In this document: piece by piece, positions 6,398 through 9,856 of the stretch
Layout: each line of letters opens with the position of its first letter
Numbering within the stretch: position 1 is the stretch's first letter
Source of the DNA: DSOS01 sp035286585
GTDB lineage: Bacteria > Chloroflexota > Anaerolineae > Anaerolineales > UBA4823
Direction: 5' to 3'
NCBI GenBank assembly: GCA_035286585.1
Contig: DATEDC010000227.1
Location: 1-9,856 of the forward strand
DNA length: 9,856 nt
Made by a program: the position numbers and the translations under genes
Notes under the pieces: model-generated
The model's input: only the letters and a program-made list of their open reading frames with translations
Database searches by the model: none
Told to the model about the DNA's origin: nothing

Positions 6398-7798
6398 CTA
6401 AGGGCGCAGGTCAGGAATGGGAAGGTCGCGCCGCAGCAGGTCATCCGGGGTTTCACGCCTCATAACCAGGTGAGCCTGCCCTCCTGCCAGCCAGACTACC
6501 GCCGGACGGCAGGCGCCGTTGTAATTGCTGCTCATAGTCAGGTGGTAAGCCCCGCTAACCGGCACAGCCACCAGCTCACCCGGGTCCATCGCAGGCATAG
6601 GGAGCGCTTCAATCAACACATCGCCGCTTTCACAGTACGGACCTGCCAGCCAGGCTAGGCCGCCGGCAGGGCGTTCTGGCTGGGATACGGGCAGGGCCGA
6701 ATAGTGAGCGCCATATAAAGCCGGGCGAGGGTTATCCGCCAAACCGCCGTCCAGCAGCAGCCAGCGCCGGTTGGGGGTCTGCTTGACTGCGCCCAGGCGG
6801 TAGAGGGCTACCCCAGCCTGCGCTACGAGGCTGCGACCCGGCTCCAGTTGCAATCGCGGCAGGGGAACGCCTCGATGGGCGCAGCCCGCAGCCAGGTTTT
6901 CCGCTACCAGGCGGACATATTCCCGGATTGGAGGTTGCGGCAGCTCGCTTTCGTGGTAAGCCACCCCCCAGCCTCCGCCGGGGGAGACCACCTGAGGCAG
7001 CCAGCCAAATTTATTGCGAATAGCCACCATAAAGTCTAACACTGCCTCTATCGAGAACGCCAACGGCGTCGGATCCCGGAACTGCGATCCAAGGTGAAAG
7101 TGCAGCCCGGTCAGCGGCAAACCTGCCTCCAGGCAGGCGCTGACCGCCTGCGCCGCTTCGTTGAAATCCAGACCAAATTTGCTGTCAGACAGGCCTGTCT
7201 GAATATGAGCGTGGGTATCTACAAGCCTGCCCGGGCGCAAGCGCAGCCAGAGCTTGGGCAGGTGAAGGCTTGCCATGCGAGAGAGCTCAACCAGCCGGTC
7301 GAGTTCAACCAGGTTATCTACCACGAGAGTTCCTGCGCTGGTCAGGGCCAGCTCCAAATCCGCCTGGCTTTTGTTGACCCCATGCACGACTATGGTCGCT
7401 CGGGAGTCACCCCCGGAGCGAGCGAGCCCTGATAAGGCGGCGCCAGATATGGCGATAGTCATCTCGCCCACGCCAGTGCAGTCCAGCCAAAGGCCGCGGC
7501 GGCAGGCCCACTGCACCATCGCGGCGCATAGAAAGGCCTTGCCGGCGTAGGTGATCCCGGCAGGACCTGGATAATGCTCTTGCAACGACTGGCTGTACAG
7601 CTCCACAGCCGTGTCCAATGTAGCCTGGTCGTACAGGTAAAGCGGGGTGCCAAAGCGTTCAGCCAGTTCGTCGAGCGGCTGACCGCCGATAGCCAGAATC
7701 GGTCCACTTGGATGGGTCGCCAGGCCTGTAGTTATTGGGAACAAGGACAGGCGCTGGGTAAACAAAGAACCAGGTCCGCCAGGGGATGGGTCAGTCAT
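6398..7798 (-). CDS. lysA: Diaminopimelate decarboxylase
   Basis: A PLP enzyme that makes L-lysine from meso-diaminopimelate, the last step of the pathway. The start is the ATG at 7798-7796, which overlaps the fmt stop (ATGACTGA) and has AGGGA 5 nt in front. A longer open frame further upstream only reads through fmt in another frame. The 466 residues include about 40 extra at the N-terminus. Motifs in order are YAGKAF with PLP lysine K87, HGVNKS, THAHIQTGLSDSKFGLD, LHFHLGSQ (H235), SPGGGWG (PLP-phosphate loop, 274-276), EPGR (319-322), LLLDGGLADNPRPALYGAHY, the catalytic-site PYCESGD (C389, E390) and GAYHLTMSSNYN (Y426). The usual SGGE at the barrel is TGVGE here (109-112). No other lysine gene is in the window, and it is co-directional with fmt and panE. 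Confidence 0.95.
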   Translation of the reverse strand: MTDPSPGGPGSLFTQRLSLFPITTGLATHPSGPILAIGGQPLDELAERFGTPLYLYDQATLDTAVELYSQSLQEHYPGPAGITYAGKAFLCAAMVQWACRRGLWLDCTGVGEMTIAISGAALSGLARSGGDSRATIVVHGVNKSQADLELALTSAGTLVVDNLVELDRLVELSRMASLHLPKLWLRLRPGRLVDTHAHIQTGLSDSKFGLDFNEAAQAVSACLEAGLPLTGLHFHLGSQFRDPTPLAFSIEAVLDFMVAIRNKFGWLPQVVSPGGGWGVAYHESELPQPPIREYVRLVAENLAAGCAHRGVPLPRLQLEPGRSLVAQAGVALYRLGAVKQTPNRRWLLLDGGLADNPRPALYGAHYSALPVSQPERPAGGLAWLAGPYCESGDVLIEALPMPAMDPGELVAVPVSGAYHLTMSSNYNGACRPAVVWLAGGQAHLVMRRETPDDLLRRDLPIPDLRP

Positions 7799-8708
7799 GC
7801 CAGTCCCTGGCGCCGCGCAGGAAAACATCACCGGGCATGGCTCGCTTGCCGGCGGGCTGAACTTCATCCAGGACCAACAGGCCGGGATTGGCGCTGATCG
7901 CCGGCAGGTCGTCCAGGCTGGTGCGCCTGCCGGCTGGCATGGGACCGGCTTTGACAGCATGGGCGCGCAAGATTTTCAGCGGCTGTCCCCGCCAGGTTGT
8001 GAACGCACCGGGCCAGGGGTTGAAAGCCCGCACACGGCGAGACAGGGTTTCGGCTGGCTGATTGAAATCGAGGCGACCGTCTTCTTTCCTGAGCATGGGG
8101 GCATAAGTGGCCTGGGAATCGTCCTGAGGCCGGGGCTGGATCTCGCCGTTCAGATAGCCAGGCAGGGTGTCGAGGAGCAGCCCGGCGCCCAGCTCAGCCA
8201 GCCGCCTCCCCAGGCTGCCGGCGGTCTCGTCGGGGTGGATGGGCGTGAGGCGCTGGCTCAACAGCGGGCCGGTGTCCACGCCGGTGTCCATGCGCATGAT
8301 GGTGACGCCGGCCTGCGCGTCGCCGTGCAGGATGGCGGCCTGGATGGGGGCGGCGCCGCGCCAGCGCGGCAGCAGCGAGGCGTGTACGTTCAGACAGCCC
8401 CATTGAGGCAGGTCGAGCACTGCCCGACGCAAGATCTGCCCATAGGCAGCCACCACGATCAGGTCCGGGTTCCAATCCTGGAGCTGCGCCATGGCAGCGG
8501 GATCATTCAGCCGCTCGGGCTGAATTACGGGTAGGCCCAGCTCCAATGCCAGGCTCTTGACCGGCGGAGGGGAAAGAGCACGGCCTCGGCCGGCGGGGCG
8601 GTCTGGCTGGGTGACCACGCCCACGACGGGGTAAGGCCCGCTCGCCAGCAGGCGTAAAGACGGCACTGCGAACTCCGGCGAACCCATAAAGACGATGAGC
8701 GCCCTCAT
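7791..8708 (-). CDS. fmt: Methionyl-tRNA formyltransferase
   Basis: Fmt formylates initiator Met-tRNA with 10-formyltetrahydrofolate so that bacterial translation can start. The 305 residues show the N-terminal formyltransferase Rossmann domain: FMGSPEFAVPSL (7-18), QPDRPAGRGR, then the catalytic triad N107, H109 (LNVHASLLPRWRGAAPIQ) and D145 (MDTGVDTGPLL). The linker YAPMLRKEDGRLDF follows, then the C-terminal tRNA-binding OB-type domain with RAFNPWPGAFT. Length is normal (about 310). def and priA, frequent fmt neighbours, are absent; lysA follows with an 8-bp overlap instead. No Shine-Dalgarno sequence is visible before the ATG, and a TACAAT hexamer ends 7 nt before it. It is the promoter-proximal gene of the leftward operon. 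Confidence 0.97.
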   Translation of the reverse strand: MRALIVFMGSPEFAVPSLRLLASGPYPVVGVVTQPDRPAGRGRALSPPPVKSLALELGLPVIQPERLNDPAAMAQLQDWNPDLIVVAAYGQILRRAVLDLPQWGCLNVHASLLPRWRGAAPIQAAILHGDAQAGVTIMRMDTGVDTGPLLSQRLTPIHPDETAGSLGRRLAELGAGLLLDTLPGYLNGEIQPRPQDDSQATYAPMLRKEDGRLDFNQPAETLSRRVRAFNPWPGAFTTWRGQPLKILRAHAVKAGPMPAGRRTSLDDLPAISANPGLLVLDEVQPAGKRAMPGDVFLRGARDWHD

Positions 8709-8715
8709 GGCTCGG

Positions 8716-8750
8716 ATTGTAGCATACCTTGCACATTCGTAAGATGTCCT
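8716..8750 (-). promoter_or_regulatory. Candidate promoter of the fmt operon, possibly leaderless
   Basis: On the minus strand, TACAAT (8721-8716, 5 of 6 to consensus) ends 7 nt before the fmt ATG, which would place the transcript start at or next to the start codon. There is no Shine-Dalgarno sequence, as expected for leaderless mRNA. The overlapping TATGCT (8726-8721) with AGGACA (8750-8745) at 18-bp spacing is an alternative. Confidence 0.4.
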
Positions 8751-8796
8751 GGCTGGGGGTGTGTAACAAACTCAAACTACCAGCGTTTATCTTTAT

Positions 8797-8814
8797 GACA
8801 CTTGGGCGAGTGTC
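8797..8814. repeat. Inverted repeat GACACT-N6-AGTGTC (near-palindrome copy 1)
   Basis: A perfect 6-bp inverted repeat with a TGGGCG spacer, or an operator-like near-palindrome ACACTTGGGCGAGTGT (8798-8813). A 14-of-16 match occurs in inverse orientation at 9463-9478. It lies about 90 bp upstream of fmt, on the far side of its promoter. It could be a protein-binding site or the first stem of an RNA read rightward. Confidence 0.45.
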
Positions 8815-8832
8815 GTTTGCAAGGGGGACATA

Positions 8833-8911
8833 GGGCGAGGTGAGCACCAGGCATAGCGATTGCATCATTATTCCAGGGAGACATTATTCTCACCCCGCCC
8901 GAAATTTTTTT
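8833..8911 (+). terminator. Long stem-loop with T7 tail, terminator-like, no upstream plus-strand gene
   Basis: The arms GGGCGAGGTGAG (8833-8844) and CTCACCCCGCCC (8889-8900) pair at 11 of 12 positions around a 44-nt loop. They are followed by GAAA and seven Ts (8905-8911). The shape is that of a rho-independent terminator for plus-strand RNA, but the loop is much longer than usual. The nearest plus-strand gene upstream ends at 5285. It might therefore end an unannotated small RNA starting near 8760-8790, or be a coincidental structure. Confidence 0.35.
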
Positions 8912-8987
8912 ATTTACAGCGGCGCAGCCCAGGCAAACAAAATTGCAAACTAAAAAATATATTAACTCGATTTAACGTATGCTCGGG

Positions 8988-8993
8988 TATTAT
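8988..8993 (+). promoter_or_regulatory. Candidate -10 box of the small membrane gene
   Basis: TATTAT (5 of 6 to consensus) lies 44 bp before the ATG at 9038, in an AT-rich patch. The best -35-like hexamer, TTAACT (8962-8967), is 20 bp away, which is too far for a good promoter. AGGCGAGTGT (9001-9010), a half of the nearby near-palindrome, would sit at the predicted transcript start. Confidence 0.25.
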
Positions 8994-9037
8994 TAGGAAC
9001 AGGCGAGTGTACCGCTTTTCGAGCAGGAAATACCGGG

Positions 9038-9304
9038 ATGGGATTTTACGTCAAGGATCTACCGCAGCGATTGGTAAGGCTGCCCAGCCGAGCATGGTTG
9101 GGTGTTGACATGTTCACCCGGCTGGGAGTAGGCGCCTTACTGGAAAGGGATTGGATCGCACGCCAGCCAGCAGTGCTGGGGGCAAGCCTGCTGCTGGTCA
9201 TCCTGCTCTTCTCGGCAGGAGTCCAATTGGAAAAGCTGCACGCCCTGGTTGCGCTCGCAATTTTGAGCCTGCCGGTGGGCATCCTCCTGGTGAGTGGGGA
9301 GTAA
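9038..9304 (+). CDS. Small hypothetical membrane protein
   Basis: I do not recognise this 88-residue protein. It has a basic, amphipathic N-terminus (residues 1-42, including RLVRLPSRAW and a second Met at 25) and two predicted membrane helices, at about 45-63 (AVLGASLLLVILLFSAGVQL) and 67-85 (HALVALAILSLPVGILLV). The C-terminus is the short acidic SGE. The ATG at 9038 has AGGA 9 nt upstream, which is acceptable. A start at the internal ATG (9110) would give 64 residues and keep both helices. A strong terminator hairpin follows 62 bp after the stop, which supports it as a transcribed unit by itself. It sits between structured non-coding DNA and a restriction-modification type gene. A role in defence or a toxin-like function is possible but nothing in the sequence shows it. 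A chance open frame cannot be fully excluded. Confidence 0.55.
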   Translation: MGFYVKDLPQRLVRLPSRAWLGVDMFTRLGVGALLERDWIARQPAVLGASLLLVILLFSAGVQLEKLHALVALAILSLPVGILLVSGE

Positions 9305-9366
9305 ACCTGCTCAATTTTTCTTCCGACCGGCTGCACTTGCGCAGTGGCCATACCCTTCCTCCCTAA

Positions 9367-9399
9367 GACAGGACTGCCGTAGCGGCAGTCCTGTCGTTT
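9367..9399 (+). terminator. Rho-independent terminator after the small membrane gene
   Basis: A perfect 13-bp stem, GACAGGACTGCCG (9367-9379) paired with CGGCAGTCCTGTC (9383-9395), with loop TAG, followed by GTTTAAATT. The T-tract is short and interrupted, but the stem is by far the strongest hairpin in the window. It lies 62 bp after the stop at 9304. On the other strand it is followed by only TTAGGG, so the plus direction is favoured. Confidence 0.75.
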
Positions 9400-9462
9400 A
9401 AATTCCCCCCGAGGTGCGTGGAGTTTCAAAGGAGCTGGCAAGGAAACTGCACCTGCAAACAT

Positions 9463-9478
9463 GCACTCGCCCGAGTGT
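9463..9478. repeat. Near-palindrome GCACTCGCCCGAGTGT (copy 2)
   Basis: It contains the perfect inverted repeat CACTCG-CC-CGAGTG (9464-9477). Its reverse complement matches 8798-8813 at 14 of 16 positions. The two copies flank the small membrane gene on either side, as expected for an operator pair or for the ends of a small inserted element. Confidence 0.45.
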
Positions 9479-9482
9479 GGCT

Positions 9483-9513
9483 CCTGCAGCCCGGCGATCA
9501 ACCGGAATGCAGG
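9483..9513. other. Two-part hairpin CCTGCA...TGCAGG
   Basis: Outer arms CCTGCA (9483-9488) and TGCAGG (9508-9513) enclose a 2x2 internal loop, then inner arms CCGG (9491-9494) and CCGG (9502-9505) around the loop CGATCAA. There is no T-tract, so it is not a terminator. It may be an RNA fold or an accident of GC-rich sequence. Confidence 0.35.
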
Positions 9514-9545
9514 GGCATTGTATTGGGGAGGGGAGCAAAACGGGG
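9512..9545 (+). other. Four GGGG runs, potential G-quadruplex
   Basis: Runs of four Gs at 9512-9515, 9525-9528, 9530-9533 and 9542-9545 are separated by 9, 1 and 8 nt. Two loops are longer than the usual limit of 7, so a stable quadruplex is possible but not certain. It is about 115 bp before the restriction-modification start codon and on the coding strand. Confidence 0.3.
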
Positions 9546-9552
9546 AAAAAGC

Positions 9553-9572
9553 TTAACGCAAAGGCGCGAAGA
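9553..9572. repeat. Repeat-like TTAACGCAAAGGCGCGAAGA
   Basis: The sequence TTAACGCAAAGGCGCGAAGA followed by a purine-only run (9571-9590 region) resembles the imperfect CGCAAAG-type intergenic repeats that recur in many environmental bacterial genomes. This is a recollection of style only. Only one copy is visible in the window. Confidence 0.3.
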
Positions 9573-9617
9573 GGAAGAGAGGCGGAGGAAAGCATATTCA
9601 CCTGCAATTAGAGGTTT

Positions 9618-9623
9618 TATAAT
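9618..9623 (+). promoter_or_regulatory. Candidate -10 box of the restriction-modification gene
   Basis: A perfect TATAAT 34 bp before the ATG at 9658, with TATTCA (9595-9600, 3 of 6) at 17-bp spacing as a weak -35. The predicted leader is about 28 nt and contains the TAGGA ribosome-binding sequence at 9647-9651. Confidence 0.45.
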
Positions 9624-9657
9624 ATCTGCAACTCGATCTCGTAAAGTAGGATAATGA

Positions 9658-9856
9658 ATGATGCCTGCTCCAAAAGAAGTCATCCAGCTAGTAGAACGCT
9701 TCCACCGCAATCTCGAGGATTACCAATCCGGGAAGTACAACGAGACCCAGGTGCGCCTGGAGTTCATCGACCCTTTCTTCGAGGCTTTAGGCTGGGATAT
9801 CCATAATAAGAAGGGATATGCGGAAGCTTATAAGGACGTGGTCCACGAAGACCAGG
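9658..9856 (+). CDS. N-terminus of a probable type IIG/type I-like restriction-modification protein (partial)
   Basis: The frame is open to the window edge, showing 66 residues. The opening helix KEVIQLVERFHRNLEDY is followed by YNETQVRLEFIDPFFEALGWDI (27-48) and then KKGYAEAYKDVVHED. This pattern (E-x-Q-x-R x x F I x P x F x x L G W D) is typical of the N-terminal PD-(D/E)xK nuclease-like domain of large fused restriction-methylation enzymes (Eco57I/type IIG style) and related HsdR-N-like proteins, whose N6-adenine methyltransferase domain comes later. The D and ExK of the nuclease site and all methyltransferase motifs lie beyond the edge, so fusion and activity cannot be judged. I start at ATG 9658; ATG 9661 is one codon later and equally good. 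TAGGA at 9647-9651 is the ribosome-binding sequence. A stand-alone nuclease or methyltransferase subunit is the alternative. Confidence 0.75.
   Translation, partial: MMPAPKEVIQLVERFHRNLEDYQSGKYNETQVRLEFIDPFFEALGWDIHNKKGYAEAYKDVVHEDQ

Larger units (their letters stand above)
8709..9037. other. 329-bp intergenic region between fmt and the small membrane gene
   Basis: No supported reading frame lies here. It contains the fmt promoter at its left end, a 6-bp hairpin (8797-8814), a long stem-loop followed by seven Ts (8833-8911), an AT-rich stretch (8903-8995) with possible promoter boxes, and a half-site AGGCGAGTGT (9001-9010). The short open frames crossing it on both strands lack family features and ribosome binding sites, and I do not call them. 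Confidence 0.6.
9305..9657. other. 353-bp structured intergenic region before the restriction-modification gene
   Basis: No convincing gene lies here. In order it holds the terminator hairpin (9367-9399), the near-palindrome (9463-9478), a two-part hairpin (9483-9513), four GGGG runs (9512-9545), a purine-rich repeat-like stretch starting TTAACGCAAAGG (9553-9572), and a TATAAT (9618-9623). Short open frames of 65-78 codons cross it in several directions, but none has family features or a good ribosome binding site. Confidence 0.6.

Noticed and set aside
5489..6658. 389-codon plus-strand open frame opposite panE and the lysA end.
   Set aside because: It is the antisense of two well-identified genes, with composition typical of an antisense shadow (many His, Gln and Arg) and no family features.
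7799..7960. Longer lysA reading frame with 54 more residues.
   Set aside because: It is out-of-frame reading of the fmt 3' end. The residues are Pro/Cys-rich and unlike the family, and the ATG at 7798 has AGGGA in front and the stop-start overlap with fmt.
7797..8534. 245-codon plus-strand open frame opposite fmt.
   Set aside because: It is antisense to fmt, whose motifs are all intact. The translation is Gly/Gln/Ala-rich without recognisable domains.
8860..9108. 82-codon plus-strand open frame starting at 8860.
   Set aside because: It begins inside the loop of the terminator-like stem, has no ribosome binding site, is rich in Arg and Lys without domain features, and overlaps the better-supported frame at 9038.
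1..9856. CRISPR array, tRNA, rRNA, transposase or prophage genes.
   Set aside because: I looked on both strands and saw no regularly spaced direct repeats, no tRNA-like cloverleaf and no transposase or phage motifs.

Overview
The window is a GC-rich bacterial chromosome segment with housekeeping genes over about the first 8.7 kb. A structured intergenic stretch follows, holding one small membrane-protein gene and then the start of a restriction-modification type gene at the right edge. Gene content and protein style (a ruvB, DUF2905, queA run, a family 5 uracil-DNA glycosylase, a soluble GAF-GGDEF protein) would fit an environmental Chloroflexota such as Anaerolineae. That assignment is an inference by style and was not tested by any search.

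Left block, plus strand (1-2423): the 3' end of ruvB (Holliday-junction helicase), a small two-helix DUF2905 membrane protein, queA (queuosine biosynthesis) and a family 5 uracil-DNA glycosylase. ruvB next to queA is a widespread arrangement. Here a DNA-repair glycosylase follows queA, where tgt often sits. The four genes read as one co-directional repair and tRNA-modification cluster.

Centre (2437-5285): a minus-strand GAF-GGDEF diguanylate cyclase converges on the glycosylase and is divergent from a plus-strand pyrimidine-nucleoside phosphorylase. The 284-bp divergent region between them has a perfect TATAAT for each gene. Each TATAAT lies inside a perfect palindrome sharing the core ATTATAAT. 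The region also holds a tandem set of related decamers and an unused Shine-Dalgarno-like sequence.

Right block, minus strand (5309-8708): fmt, lysA and panE are transcribed leftward in that order. fmt and lysA overlap in ATGACTGA, and lysA and panE are 18 bp apart, so this is very likely one operon joining translation initiation, lysine synthesis and pantothenate synthesis. fmt has no visible Shine-Dalgarno sequence and has a TACAAT 7 nt before its ATG, which suggests a leaderless transcript.

Accessory edge (8709-9856): this part is AT-richer and full of structure. It has a near-palindrome with a second copy about 650 bp away, a long stem-loop plus T7 tract with no plus-strand gene in front of it, an unrecognised 88-residue membrane protein followed by a strong terminator hairpin, a G-rich tract, a repeat-like sequence, and then the N-terminus of a probable type IIG/type I-like restriction-modification protein that runs off the window. 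I see no CRISPR array, transposase, tRNA or rRNA. The most unusual material is in this intergenic zone. The rest is ordinary housekeeping sequence.
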